Source: an uncultured Bacteroidota bacterium (GTDB taxonomy: Bacteria; Bacteroidota; Bacteroidia; Bacteroidales; UBA12481). From it: a stretch of 64,000 nt of DNA. Shown piece after piece: positions 1-8,581 of this stretch (its first letter is position 1; every line of letters starts with the position of its first letter). The position numbers and the translations under genes are program-made. Where the stretch lies: NCBI GenBank assembly GCA_903851365.1, contig CAINOB010000002.1, forward strand, positions 76,051 to 140,050, in the 5' to 3' direction. Under the pieces are notes generated by a model, which worked only from the letters and a program-made list of their open reading frames with translations, was not told the DNA's origin and did no database searches.

Positions 1-1
1 T

Positions 2-148
2 ATTGAACCTGAGGTTGAAGAATTGTATCATATCAGCCTGGATACTCAGGAATCAACAAACCTTGCCAAAGACCCAAAATATAAAGGCATCAGGGATCAA
101 ATGGCAGGTAGGTATGATTACTTTCTGAATAAGTTTTCAAAGCATTGA
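2..148 (+). CDS. Sulfatase, C-terminal end (partial)
   Basis: An open frame enters from the left edge and ends at TGA 146-148, giving 48 residues. The segment reads EELYHISLDTQESTNLA, which matches the ELYDLxxDPxExxNLA segment near the C-terminus of family S1 sulfatases; the expected DP is DT here. The catalytic part lies outside the window, so activity and formylglycine residue cannot be judged. It converges on the glycosidase ending at 168 and suits a sulfated-glycan locus that continues to the left. Confidence 0.75.
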   Translation: MEPEVEELYHISLDTQESTNLAKDPKYKGIRDQMAGRYDYFLNKFSKH

Positions 149-167
149 ACTTACCACCGTCCGAGGG

Positions 168-2138
168 CTAAAATTTAACCGAATATGTTTTTCCTGCCTC
201 ACCCGTGCCGGTGAAAACGATCTTTCCTCCGCTGCTGACGGTAATCTTCTGTTGAGCTCCAACCCGCTCCACCAACAGATCCCAGGTCTTGCCGAAAGTA
301 TGCAGGTCGCGCAGTGCCATACGCGGCCATTCCTTGGGTAACCAGGGCGTGCAGGTGAAGGATTTCAGGCCCGTTGGAACGATACCGAACATACCCTCGG
401 TGAAAACGCGGGGATACAGCGATCCGGGGCAAAGCATATCTATGGCATCTTCATCGGGATACGGGCCCTGGACCCCGAAAACCTGAGTTTTCACTACCCG
501 GCGGGTCAAATCGAGCGCTTCTTCCGTGCGACCAGCCTTGAACAATACCCTGAGTGCATAATAGGTTTCGCGTGCCCACTCCGTTGGCCGGGTTGATTCG
601 GCAAGGATATCCAGACCCTCCATCCGGCGTGGCCAGAGCTTGTCGGACAGCAGGGCGGCAACGGTTCCCTCCTGCCTGTCGTTGATGCCCATCGCGATTG
701 GCAACAGTATCCATCCACGCAAGGTGGTGTTCTCTTTAAAATACCGATACGTTTTATAACCTTCCATTTCGGCACCGAAGTTGACCTCGATGGCCTTACG
801 GAGAGCATCGGCACGCTTGTTAAAATCAATTTCAACCGATTTTTTCCCCAGGTCATGTGCCAGATGCGCTGCCTGGCGATAACCACTGTATGCCAGTGAA
901 GATGTGCTTAAATTGGCATCTCCGGTAGGATATCTGCCCTCCATTTCGTCAGTCTCGGAAGCGATGATGCCTTCTTTTGTAAGATGGCCCTTAAGCGATT
1001 GGGCGCTGAACTCGATGAGCGGCCACATTTCTGTTGCGGCTTTAGGATCGCCAAGGAATAACAGGAACTTCGACAGGCCGTAAAGTACCATGGCATCATC
1101 ACCACGTTCCTGCTGAACGAGTTTCAATGAGGCATATTCGAACGAACCGGGAAAGGGACGAATACCTTTCTCCTTGCAATAATCCATCCATATCCTGTAC
1201 ATGTTCAGGGAGGCATTGTTTAGCTGGTCATTGCCAAAAAACGGGAACACCGGACTGGAATATTCCACCGGGTCGTTGGCCCATATGCCCGGTGAGTATC
1301 TCAGACTCCCGTTATGGGTAATGATGCCTTTATATGTCTCTGCCGGGCATTCCAGTATATGAAATTTCTGCAGTGCAAAAGCGAGATCAAGAGCCGGGTC
1401 GGGGGTTTCCAGACGGCCCGGACCGTGCCATGCCGATTTTGCCAGGTCGATACGAGCCTGGTGTTCTTTGTCTACATCCGCAACTTTGTCGGTAGCCTTT
1501 ATCTCTTTGGCCTGAATAGAAACGTTGAATGAAAGTATTTCTCCGGCTGCCACTGAAACCGGTTCAATGCCGGTGCAGGCGCGGACAACCACTATTTCCT
1601 CATCGGTGTATTTTACCTGCCGGGTTGCCGACACCGACATCTTTATCGCTTTGTCGGATTGGTTCCGAACCTGCCACTCCTCGATAACCAGTGCATTGGT
1701 ATTAGAAGGATAGATTGTACGGCTGACGAGGATTCCTTTGTTTTCAGCATAGGTAAAAATGAGCATTCCATCGAAGGTGGCCGATACCGGGGATCCGATT
1801 TTCTGGATCAGGTTATTGATACGCAGTTCCGGATCCGAATCTGTTCCGGAATCGGTCATGATCTTGTTAAAATTATCAGGCTTCACATTAAAAAAACGGG
1901 AAGTATAACTCAACCCTTTGGTAAAAGAGGCTTGAAACTGCATCACCACCCGGAGTCCCTGCAGATTCATCACCAGGGCCTGATCCGGATCGTTGCCTGT
2001 CCAGGTATGTGTGATGGTGCCTGCCTCATTCCGGACCCAGAAATCGGGCTTGTCCTTACTTGCGGCAGTGAGGTATTGTGGAATTAAAACTATCGTAAAT
2101 AAAACCAGGGAACGAACGAGGTTCAAGATATGTTTCAT
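168..2138 (-). CDS. Secreted six-hairpin (alpha/alpha)6 glycosidase, GH78-like
   Basis: 656 residues with an N-terminal signal peptide (hydrophobic to about residue 25, ending LTAAS). A beta-rich domain to about residue 230 is followed by an (alpha/alpha)6-type region with SLRYSPGIWANDPVEYSSP (about 275-295) and a C-terminal beta-sandwich containing TEGMFGIVPTGLKSF and TPWLPKEWP. This order is known for alpha-L-rhamnosidase-like and related six-hairpin glycosidases. The exact GH family and substrate are not certain. Acidic residues in the barrel (for example DEMEGR about 395-400) could be catalytic, but this is inference. Its promoter region (2158-2220) carries the 63-bp element also found upstream of the acetylesterase operon at 12203, so it is probably co-regulated with that operon. 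Confidence 0.7.
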   Translation of the reverse strand: MKHILNLVRSLVLFTIVLIPQYLTAASKDKPDFWVRNEAGTITHTWTGNDPDQALVMNLQGLRVVMQFQASFTKGLSYTSRFFNVKPDNFNKIMTDSGTDSDPELRINNLIQKIGSPVSATFDGMLIFTYAENKGILVSRTIYPSNTNALVIEEWQVRNQSDKAIKMSVSATRQVKYTDEEIVVVRACTGIEPVSVAAGEILSFNVSIQAKEIKATDKVADVDKEHQARIDLAKSAWHGPGRLETPDPALDLAFALQKFHILECPAETYKGIITHNGSLRYSPGIWANDPVEYSSPVFPFFGNDQLNNASLNMYRIWMDYCKEKGIRPFPGSFEYASLKLVQQERGDDAMVLYGLSKFLLFLGDPKAATEMWPLIEFSAQSLKGHLTKEGIIASETDEMEGRYPTGDANLSTSSLAYSGYRQAAHLAHDLGKKSVEIDFNKRADALRKAIEVNFGAEMEGYKTYRYFKENTTLRGWILLPIAMGINDRQEGTVAALLSDKLWPRRMEGLDILAESTRPTEWARETYYALRVLFKAGRTEEALDLTRRVVKTQVFGVQGPYPDEDAIDMLCPGSLYPRVFTEGMFGIVPTGLKSFTCTPWLPKEWPRMALRDLHTFGKTWDLLVERVGAQQKITVSSGGKIVFTGTGEAGKTYSVKF

Positions 2139-2157
2139 AATTGGTTGATTACCGGGT

Positions 2158-2220
2158 TAAAGGTAACAGCCAAATTTGATATGGATGTATATCTGATTGG
2201 TAGGATCAGGTACTAACTTG
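2158..2220 (-). promoter_or_regulatory. Conserved 63-bp upstream element, copy 1
   Basis: The 63 bp just upstream of the glycosidase start (2138) align without gaps to 12240-12302 at 53 of 63 positions. The middle 21 positions (plus-strand alignment positions 24-44) are identical. On the minus strand the block ends in TACCTTTA, one base from the Bacteroidota -7 box TAnnTTTG, with no good TTTG -33 box at the right distance. That pattern fits an activator-dependent promoter whose regulator binds the conserved core. The regulator is not identified. Confidence 0.6.
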
Positions 2221-2267
2221 ACAAGCCTCTTAAAACCCAATATTCTATACCGCAGGTGTGTAGTTTT

Positions 2268-2324
2268 TTATTCGTCTATGCGGTTTTCAATGTCCATTTT
2301 CTGGTGTAAAACTCTTATTATTTC
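2268..2324 (-). pseudogene. ParE toxin remnant (last ~18 codons)
   Basis: Directly after the parD stop, in a different frame, the sequence encodes EIIRVLHQKMDIENRIDE and TAA (2268-2270). This is the characteristic C-terminal strand and tail of RelE/ParE-family toxins (xxIRVLHxxMDIExxL). Nothing resembling the first roughly 80 toxin residues lies between it and parD, and the remnant even overlaps the parD stop. The simplest reading is a deletion that removed almost all of parE and left parD intact. Confidence 0.75.
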
Positions 2325-2563
2325 AAGTGTTTAACATGAAGATTTTTAAGATTTTCTGAGCGGTTAAAGTCTTTAACAAATCCGCTCTTCTCTCCAATTT
2401 CAAGCTCGTTAATTAAGGCTTTATACCTATTCTCCTCATCCTCCATAAGACGAAGAGCTGTTCTAATAACCTCACTTACAGACGCAAACTTTCCGGTAGA
2501 GATTTTCTCATTAACAAAGTTTTCGAAATATTCTCCAAGTAGTATTGATGTATTCTTTGCCAT
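2318..2563 (-). CDS. parD: ParD-like ribbon-helix-helix antitoxin (orphan)
   Basis: 81 residues starting at ATG 2561-2563 (MAKNTSILLGEYFENFVNE). A longer frame back to 2749 exists, but its first 62 residues do not resemble the family and would run through the operator. The beta strand and helix pair (NTSILLGEYFENFV, then GKFASVSEVIRTALRLMEDEE) is the classic CopG/ParD DNA-binding fold. The C-terminal arm (ENLKNLHVKHL) that normally wraps the toxin is complete. Its toxin survives only as the scar at 2268-2324, so this is an orphan antitoxin. A 17-bp palindrome sits 11 bp upstream of the start codon, as expected for autoregulation. Confidence 0.8.
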   Translation of the reverse strand: MAKNTSILLGEYFENFVNEKISTGKFASVSEVIRTALRLMEDEENRYKALINELEIGEKSGFVKDFNRSENLKNLHVKHLK

Positions 2564-2573
2564 AACATAAAAA

Positions 2574-2590
2574 ATACCAATTCTTGGTAT
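2574..2590 (-). promoter_or_regulatory. parD operator palindrome
   Basis: ATACCAA-TTC-TTGGTAT is a perfect 7-bp inverted repeat with a 3-bp centre, 11 bp upstream of the parD start. RHH antitoxins bind such short palindromes to repress their own operon, so this is the likely operator. Its survival alongside an intact antitoxin suggests that DNA binding may still be under selection. Confidence 0.6.
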
Positions 2591-2761
2591 TAATTCAAAA
2601 TCTCGGAACGGTTTTTCGATAGAATTACACAACAAGTCGAAACCCGCAAATGCCTTGGCTGAAGTATTCTGGATTTTATTTTGAGTGCTGGCAAGGGTAG
2701 AGGATATATGCAGTAAGGGATTGCGGGCTACCTTCCTGTCTGCCGGCACCGGAGTTTTGCG

Positions 2762-2987
2762 TCATATTCTTCCATAGATTTGTTTTTGCCCTTCGCCGAT
2801 AGCTACTCTATCTTCCAACAGCATCCGCACCCAGCCATCCATAGTCAGTAAGTATTTGTTCAACCTTAATGAGATTGATGGAATCTTTGTCATTGACTAT
2901 TTGGCACATATCCTGTACCGCTTTAGAATCCCAACCGTATTTCTTTTCCAGGGCATCTAACTCGTCACGGCATTTTTGGTCTTTCTG
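2762..2987 (-). pseudogene. DUF6624-family gene remnant, internally deleted and frameshifted
   Basis: Minus-strand translation from 2987 gives QKDQKCRDELDALEKKYGWD... ending DYGWLGADAVGR at stop 2808. Another frame at 2824-2762 gives LLEDRVAIGEGQKQIYGRI. These are the start-to-middle and the end of DUF6624 proteins (RDELD..EKKYGWDS...DYGWLG... and LLEDRVAL.QGKKQIYG). About 40 codons normally between them are missing and the frames disagree. The 5' part is also lost where it runs into the Bro-N gene. Family recognition is from memory of conserved motifs. Confidence 0.65.
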
Positions 2988-3780
2988 GCAAATAGTTTTT
3001 AGAGTTTATAATTTCCTTTCCGGTTTCCTTTTCCAGTGCCAACCTGGCATCCCCTGCAATTTTCCCTCCTTTTCTGGCTGCCTTCCTGTTTTCCACAAAT
3101 CCTCTGGGATCAATTTCTCTGGTTATTTCGGTGGTTGATGCTTCTCCCAACATTGAGAAAATTAACTCTAAATCTGACATGTGATCTCTGAGGTTCTCTC
3201 TTTTAAGTCCTTTGATTTCTTTATATTGACCTGGTGTTAAACCAAAGGTAGCCTTGGAAATTTCTGCGGTTAGAATGGAATATTCTACTGGTTCCTTAAT
3301 TCCATGTTTTTGCCATTCATCTGTTAGTTCCTCTCTAATGGCAATGGACCTCATCCTTTTTTCGATCCAATCTTCGGGATATCCCTTTTGTTTATAGAGC
3401 TCTCTTGCTCGTTGACTGGCTAATTCAGGGTTCTCAATTTCATCCAACCTATCAGAACCCACTTTTGCTAACCACAATTTGAAAGGCTCTGCCTTGGCTG
3501 AAGGTATAGATTGTATTAATCTTAATAGGCCTTGAGCATTGGCGGCCTGAACTTTTCGTTTTCGACCATCTGCAGCAACCATTTCAACCAGGGGACAAAT
3601 TGTCCCCCAGTTGGCATTTAGGGTTCCATCCCTCTTTTTCATTTTTTTGATATAGTCCTTAACATCTGCGGCATCAGTTAATAACTGAACTACATCTTGA
3701 ACAGAAAAATACCACTTATGATCCGATTCATTCCATACAGTACGTATTTGCTTGCTTTCGAAGAGCTTTATGTTGCTCAT
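2965..3780 (-). CDS. Bro-N domain protein (phage antirepressor-like)
   Basis: From ATG 3778-3780 (MSNIKLFESKQIRTVWNESD) the protein has 271 residues. A start four codons upstream at 3792 is possible. Residues 1-105 form a BRO-N domain: KWYFSVQDVVQLLTD, an ANAQGLLRLIQSIPSAKAEPFK core and KLWLAKVG. The C-terminus has the GGKIAGDARLALEKETGKE segment common in chromosomal Bro-N/DinD-like proteins. The last residues (PERPKMP) are read through DUF6624 remnant DNA, so the natural C-terminus may have been altered by the deletion. Such genes are often in mobile or defence islands. Role unknown; DNA binding is likely. Confidence 0.75.
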   Translation of the reverse strand: MSNIKLFESKQIRTVWNESDHKWYFSVQDVVQLLTDAADVKDYIKKMKKRDGTLNANWGTICPLVEMVAADGRKRKVQAANAQGLLRLIQSIPSAKAEPFKLWLAKVGSDRLDEIENPELASQRARELYKQKGYPEDWIEKRMRSIAIREELTDEWQKHGIKEPVEYSILTAEISKATFGLTPGQYKEIKGLKRENLRDHMSDLELIFSMLGEASTTEITREIDPRGFVENRKAARKGGKIAGDARLALEKETGKEIINSKNYLPERPKMP

Positions 3781-3844
3781 AATACAATTCACTTAAAAAA
3801 ATAGAAATTAAAAATCAGACCCTATATAATTTGCCAAACGAACG

Positions 3845-4459
3845 TTAAATGCAGGTATCTTTATTTTTGTACTCGTTTTCTAAAAACTCGACTCCACTTC
3901 TAAAAGGGTCATTCTGTTTTTTTAGAAAATCTAAATTCGTTTTATATTGTTCTGGGAATTTCTCAAATTCTCTTGCCATTCGTTTTACTCCAGCTGGACA
4001 TAAATATGCAGGTGTATTTTGACCTTTAATGCCTAACGATGATATCGTTTCATCGAATAATTCTTCAGGTACATTTACATCAAATAAAGTTTTAACGGCT
4101 TTATTGGTCAGTTGTATAAAATACGGAATCCGCACCACTTCATATCCAAAGCTTTTGTATAATTCAGTAGTTTTTAAATCTTTTTCAATAATATCTGGCT
4201 TCGTATAATGCTGTAGTCCATCAAATTCGATTATAAGTTTTAACTTCTCACTTTTGTAATCGGGTCGACTTCTGTAAAGTGTGTCATTTACTATACCAAA
4301 TGTTTTGTCGTGTATCCAGTCGTCTATTTTTGGAAAAATCACTTTCAGATATTCTTCCAGCCCAGTCCTATGCAAACCTGTATCTTTATCAATGCCTGCC
4401 TTTTTGGCCAGAGCATCGGTTTCCCGTAAAAACCCCCATTTGTTCTTCATCTTATACAT
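3845..4459 (-). CDS. DUF559/Vsr-like PD-(D/E)xK nuclease-fold protein
   Basis: 204 residues, low GC. The centre reads RSRPDY (63-68) and then LIIEFDGLQHY (75-85), followed by EKDLKTTELYKSFGYEVVRIP. This is the D...ExDG.QH core and the 'K..ELk..Gy.vvRip' motif of Vsr/DUF559-type endonuclease folds. No signal peptide or other domain is visible. It lies 97 bp downstream of the Mrr gene on the same strand, so it may be a partner or an independent nuclease. Target unknown. Confidence 0.65.
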   Translation of the reverse strand: MYKMKNKWGFLRETDALAKKAGIDKDTGLHRTGLEEYLKVIFPKIDDWIHDKTFGIVNDTLYRSRPDYKSEKLKLIIEFDGLQHYTKPDIIEKDLKTTELYKSFGYEVVRIPYFIQLTNKAVKTLFDVNVPEELFDETISSLGIKGQNTPAYLCPAGVKRMAREFEKFPEQYKTNLDFLKKQNDPFRSGVEFLENEYKNKDTCI

Positions 4460-4556
4460 CTCACTTCTATGTTGTTACCGAGGTTTGCGCAGCGAATCGC
4501 TGTCGGCATTGCATTAAAACCGAAATCGACATCAAGTTTTTGTTGGCACCCGGCTT

Positions 4557-5462
4557 TTATTCATCCCCAAAGTAATCGTTATCAATTCGCTTGATCTCGA
4601 TAGTATTCACAATTGAAACAGCAAGATTATGGTCAATCATTAATTCCGCCAATTGTTCTCCATCAATCAATACGATTTTTGTCTCATTTCTTGGTTGATA
4701 ATCACGTGCTTCATTTGTATAACGCGAAGTTGTAATGAAAACTCCTTTTTTTGCTCCTTGGCCTGCCAAGGCTCCAACAAATTTGTGAATTTCTGGCCTA
4801 CCAACAACATTTTCCCACCTTTTTGCTTGAATATAAATTACATCAAGACCGAGTTTATCTTCTTTAATAATAATACCATCAATTCTTTCGTCCCCGGAAC
4901 GGCCAATTGACCTGCCAGCGTCTTTAATAGAACCACCGTAACCCATTTTAACCAATAATTCGACAACTAAAGTCTCAAAAAAAGCAGGACTACTACTTTT
5001 GATTTTGAAAAGTAATTCTTGTGCAAGATTCTTACGAATTGTCAAGTAACTATTTTCTATAATTTCTTCAGGTGTAGCGGATGTTTGAGAAACGTCAATG
5101 TCAACATTAGAATCCTCTCGGGCACGGCCGGTTCTTTCTTGGTAGGCCGAAATCGTTCTTAACACTTTTAAATTAATTTCAGCCGGATTTGTGTCAAGGA
5201 GTTGTTTCCCAGCTGGTGTAATTTTGAATGAACTTCTTTTAGTGTTCTCCAGAAGTCCAGCCATTTTAAAATGTGATTTCGCCCAAGCAACTCGATTCGG
5301 GAAAGTCTTTGCTGCTCCGCTCGGAAGAAATTCGTTTATTTCTTCATCTGTCAAGTTGAAGTGTATCGCCAACCTTTGGTTTGTCTCAATTGTAGTGTGC
5401 TCTTCCCCGTCTGAAAGAATCATTAAAAACGGAAGCATTATTGATTGAAAATCTGGTATCAT
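4557..5462 (-). CDS. mrr: Mrr-type restriction endonuclease
   Basis: 301 residues, the usual Mrr length. The N-terminal winged helix (about 5-95, ITPAGKQLLDTNP) is the Mrr_N specificity domain. The C-terminal PD-(D/E)xK domain shows E163, D195 in GRSGDERIDGII and QAK at 212-214 (YIQAKRW), followed by GRPEIHKFVGALAGQGAKKGVFITTSRY. Mrr family enzymes cut foreign DNA carrying particular methylation. The Mrr/DUF559-like/Bro-N cluster is AT-rich compared with the flanking glycan genes, which suggests horizontal acquisition. Confidence 0.85.
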   Translation of the reverse strand: MIPDFQSIMLPFLMILSDGEEHTTIETNQRLAIHFNLTDEEINEFLPSGAAKTFPNRVAWAKSHFKMAGLLENTKRSSFKITPAGKQLLDTNPAEINLKVLRTISAYQERTGRAREDSNVDIDVSQTSATPEEIIENSYLTIRKNLAQELLFKIKSSSPAFFETLVVELLVKMGYGGSIKDAGRSIGRSGDERIDGIIIKEDKLGLDVIYIQAKRWENVVGRPEIHKFVGALAGQGAKKGVFITTSRYTNEARDYQPRNETKIVLIDGEQLAELMIDHNLAVSIVNTIEIKRIDNDYFGDE

Positions 5463-5606
5463 TGTTTAAATGTGTCTGGTATTTTAAACTTGGTGGTAAC
5501 CTGTTGCGTTAACGGAAAATTTCCGGGTACTCGTGATATGGTATCCCGGCGATCATATTGCACATTCAGTGTCATATGAATTTCTGTCAGTAAATCTTGT
5601 TTTCAG

Positions 5607-5627
5607 TTGTCGACAAATTGTCGACAA
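5607..5627. repeat. Two adjacent copies of palindrome TTGTCGACAA
   Basis: TTGTCGACAA occurs at 5607-5616 and again at 5618-5627 with one A between, so the copies are phased 11 bp apart, one helical turn. Each is a perfect 10-bp palindrome. It lies in the 296-bp gene-free stretch 5463-5758, about 145 bp upstream of mrr. Nothing else is recognisable in that stretch. It could be a double operator or a relic; function unknown. Confidence 0.5.
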
Positions 5628-5758
5628 GACAATATCCTGTTCTCACTTTCCACCCATTTCGATCTGATATTCTTGTCTTGAAATAATTTTATGTTTGGCA
5701 TTGATAGTCCTTTTGCTAAAGATACTATTTGTTGTTTTCAAATCTCCGGGCTAAAAGT

Positions 5759-8581
5759 TTATTGTTTTCCCCAAGTTGACATCGTTACCGGCCCCAGTAA
5801 ACCTGCCGTCTGTAACCTGAATGGTTCATCGCCACCCGGCCAGACTTCTGATTTCATGTAGGTCATATTAGTTTTGCAAAAACGGTCTTTCGGGTCGGCT
5901 AACATATCACCAGTCAATCGGTTAACCCATAAATTTACAATTTCTATCTTCAGATCATTCTCACCTTCTTTAATTAATTTACTGACATCTGCCTGATACG
6001 GCTTCTTCCATAATATCCCGGCAGATTTTCCATTGATAAAAATCTCCGCAACATCGCGTACTTCTCCAAGGTCAATGATCATTCCGTTTTTAACCGATCC
6101 CTTCTCCACCTTGAATGAATTCTGATAGGTTGCTGTGCCCGAAAAGTATTTGATTCCGGGGACTTCAGATTCCGTCCAGGAAATTAACCGGTCGAATACA
6201 GCTGTTGGCGGAGCGCCCCAATTCGGAGGGAAATTCACTTTCCACGGGCCCGCAATTTCAGACCGAGTAGTATTCTTTTCATTAGAGGTTAATATCGACA
6301 GGCTTTTGCGAATTTCATTGTTGAAAACCACGAAGATCGACCCGTGAGCAGGTAGTTCGATTTCAAAGCTTGTCCCGGTTTTTTCTTTTGCAAAATCTGC
6401 GATACGCATTTCCGAACCGGTTGATGCATCCCAAAGTTCAGGGTATTTCCCAAAAACCCGAAAATGACACAACCCTTTTACCGGTTCTTCCCGGTCGTTT
6501 CGCAGAAAATATATTTCTCCGAATGCGGTGGTTCGATGGATATAATCAATTCCAAGATCTCCAGTAAAACTGAAATCCGCACCGATGCCGTTCTTTTGCA
6601 GCACCTCATCTGCGGACAAGCCACATATTATTTTCCCTTTACCGTATGCATTTTCAAAGATAGTTTTGCCGTCGGCTGCTCCCCATAATTCACAGGCGAG
6701 TTGATTGAGGGCCACATTTTCGGGTTCCCAATCTTTCAGCCCCGGAACTGTTGTTGGCCGCGGGCCCACCACGATGGCACCGGCTTTAACCAATTCGCTG
6801 ATCTTTTTCAATACTACCAGCGGCATTTGAACCTGATCGGGCAGCAACATGATGGCATAGCTCAACCCATCGGGCAATACCAGCCGGCCATTCTTAACCG
6901 ACATCCTGTTCAGGATAATATCAGAGTTAACAACATCATAATCATATCCCTTGCCTAAACCTTTCAATCTCGGTTTTTCCGGCACATCATGGAAAAATGG
7001 GAAAAAATTAGGGGTCTGGTCACCATAAAAATAACAGGCATCACCCACGAATAACCCTTGCTGCAGCAGGTAACTGCATCTGGCAAGGTAGTCCATAAAG
7101 GGTTTTGATTTTCCCCACCAGGTGGTACCCGGATTCATATCGTAACCGGCATGATAGGTGCGGCCCGGCAATCCGTCTTCAGGATTTGTACTGGCAAAAG
7201 TATGGAAAGTGATGTTGTTCAATCCTTCGCAAAATGCCCGGTCAACGATTTTTTTCATATCAAACGGAGAATCTTTCCATCTTCTCCAGGTGGTAAACGA
7301 CTCAGCATCCACTATTTTCTGACTATAAATATGCGAGGCGCTTGCTACTTCCTTGATCAGGAACATATTACGGTGCTTGATCCAAAATTCGCCGCGGGGA
7401 ACCGACACCGTACCCAGCGCCTTTAATGCATCAACCGGACAGGTATTCCACACCGGCGCACCCGGACCACCCGATTCAGAAACCAGCTTTGCATTGTATT
7501 TTTTCAGGAATTCAGTGCCAGTCTGATAATGACTGTAAATGAGCTGATCACTTACTGTTCGGTGGAAATCATATAGGAAGCGGTCTGTGATATCTTTGAT
7601 TTTCCAACCAGCAAGAATTGGCAGATATTTCTCGATATCGTATCCTATCCTCTGCTTGAAAATGGACGGGAATAAATCGGTCCAGGGGGTACCATCGGCA
7701 AGTTCCATGCTGTCGAACTCAAAATAGGCCAGTCCGGCTTCGGCTGAATTCTCCGGAGTTACACCCAGCCGGTCCATGAAATATTTCAGATGCCTTTTGG
7801 TGGCCTGTGGATCAAAAAAATCAATGAACAAACCATTTGAATTGGGTGAAGGAACAATCAGTTGCTGGCCATTATTTGAACACACAAATCTTAGGATTAT
7901 CCATTTCCCTGCCGGGACTTCCCACGTCAGTTTTCCATCTTTAAATTGCGGGGTCAGGCTCATCACATTGGAAAGGTTAGCAATGGTACTGTCGGCACTG
8001 AAGGGAACAGCAAGCACGGCCACATCCTTGTAAAAAACCGGGGTATTCTTGTCCTTCATCGGACACCCTTCCGGGAATTTTGGAAAGGGAAGATCCATAG
8101 CAATTGTCTGAGGACCTGTCACCTCAACTTTGGAGTAAAATAGATTTTTCGAGGCCCAGTCAGGAGTAACCCATGATCCGCCGGCATTCCATCCGCTGGA
8201 GGCAATAATGCCAATGCTCATTTTCAATCTTTTCCCTTCGGATATAGCATGTTTTATGAGGCTAACGGATTGATCCCCCAGAAATGCCCCTCCGGCAGGA
8301 ATGAACGACGGATTTTTAACCGCTGCCACGTCCCAGATTTCCGCCCTGTTGATCCCCTTGGATTTCATTGCCTCCAGGTCCCTGGTAATTGCCGTGGTTG
8401 ACATATTGCCATTCAGCCAGCACCAGAAAGCGCCTGGCCGGTACGAGGAGGTGGGATTTAAAAATTCATCCGAAAAATTCGGAGTGCTTTCAATATTTTT
8501 CACCGATTTATTGTTCTGACCCTGGGAAATTGAGCAGAGTGAGATCAACAGGCTTATTGCGATATATTTTTTCAGGTTCAT
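5759..8581 (-). CDS. GH106-like alpha-L-rhamnosidase
   Basis: 940 residues, signal peptide to about residue 21 (SQGQ). Early motif RPGAFWCWLNGNMSTTAITRD is the hallmark 'P..WWxWmNGNit..gI..Dle.mk' start of GH106 enzymes. A TIM-barrel region follows (AYFEFDSMELADGTPWTD, KLVSESGGPGAPVW), then a Rossmann-like segment (about 540-700) and a C-terminal galactose-binding-like beta-sandwich (VAEIFINGKSAGILWKKPY, LKIEIVNLWVNRL). Known members remove terminal alpha-L-rhamnose from pectin or sulfated ulvan-type chains. Its start overlaps the sulfatase stop by ATGA, so it is the last gene of a coupled operon with desulfation and deacetylation enzymes. Confidence 0.85.
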   Translation of the reverse strand: MNLKKYIAISLLISLCSISQGQNNKSVKNIESTPNFSDEFLNPTSSYRPGAFWCWLNGNMSTTAITRDLEAMKSKGINRAEIWDVAAVKNPSFIPAGGAFLGDQSVSLIKHAISEGKRLKMSIGIIASSGWNAGGSWVTPDWASKNLFYSKVEVTGPQTIAMDLPFPKFPEGCPMKDKNTPVFYKDVAVLAVPFSADSTIANLSNVMSLTPQFKDGKLTWEVPAGKWIILRFVCSNNGQQLIVPSPNSNGLFIDFFDPQATKRHLKYFMDRLGVTPENSAEAGLAYFEFDSMELADGTPWTDLFPSIFKQRIGYDIEKYLPILAGWKIKDITDRFLYDFHRTVSDQLIYSHYQTGTEFLKKYNAKLVSESGGPGAPVWNTCPVDALKALGTVSVPRGEFWIKHRNMFLIKEVASASHIYSQKIVDAESFTTWRRWKDSPFDMKKIVDRAFCEGLNNITFHTFASTNPEDGLPGRTYHAGYDMNPGTTWWGKSKPFMDYLARCSYLLQQGLFVGDACYFYGDQTPNFFPFFHDVPEKPRLKGLGKGYDYDVVNSDIILNRMSVKNGRLVLPDGLSYAIMLLPDQVQMPLVVLKKISELVKAGAIVVGPRPTTVPGLKDWEPENVALNQLACELWGAADGKTIFENAYGKGKIICGLSADEVLQKNGIGADFSFTGDLGIDYIHRTTAFGEIYFLRNDREEPVKGLCHFRVFGKYPELWDASTGSEMRIADFAKEKTGTSFEIELPAHGSIFVVFNNEIRKSLSILTSNEKNTTRSEIAGPWKVNFPPNWGAPPTAVFDRLISWTESEVPGIKYFSGTATYQNSFKVEKGSVKNGMIIDLGEVRDVAEIFINGKSAGILWKKPYQADVSKLIKEGENDLKIEIVNLWVNRLTGDMLADPKDRFCKTNMTYMKSEVWPGGDEPFRLQTAGLLGPVTMSTWGKQ

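Noticed and set aside
2564-2749. N-terminal 62-residue extension of ParD
   Set aside because: It does not resemble any antitoxin, would cover the operator palindrome, and reads through scrambled DNA next to the DUF6624 remnant.
5530-5690. Short minus-strand frame with QDIVLSTICRQL resembling DUF1016 N-terminal text
   Set aside because: Too short, interrupted by stops, and explained by the tandem palindrome; not enough for a pseudogene call.
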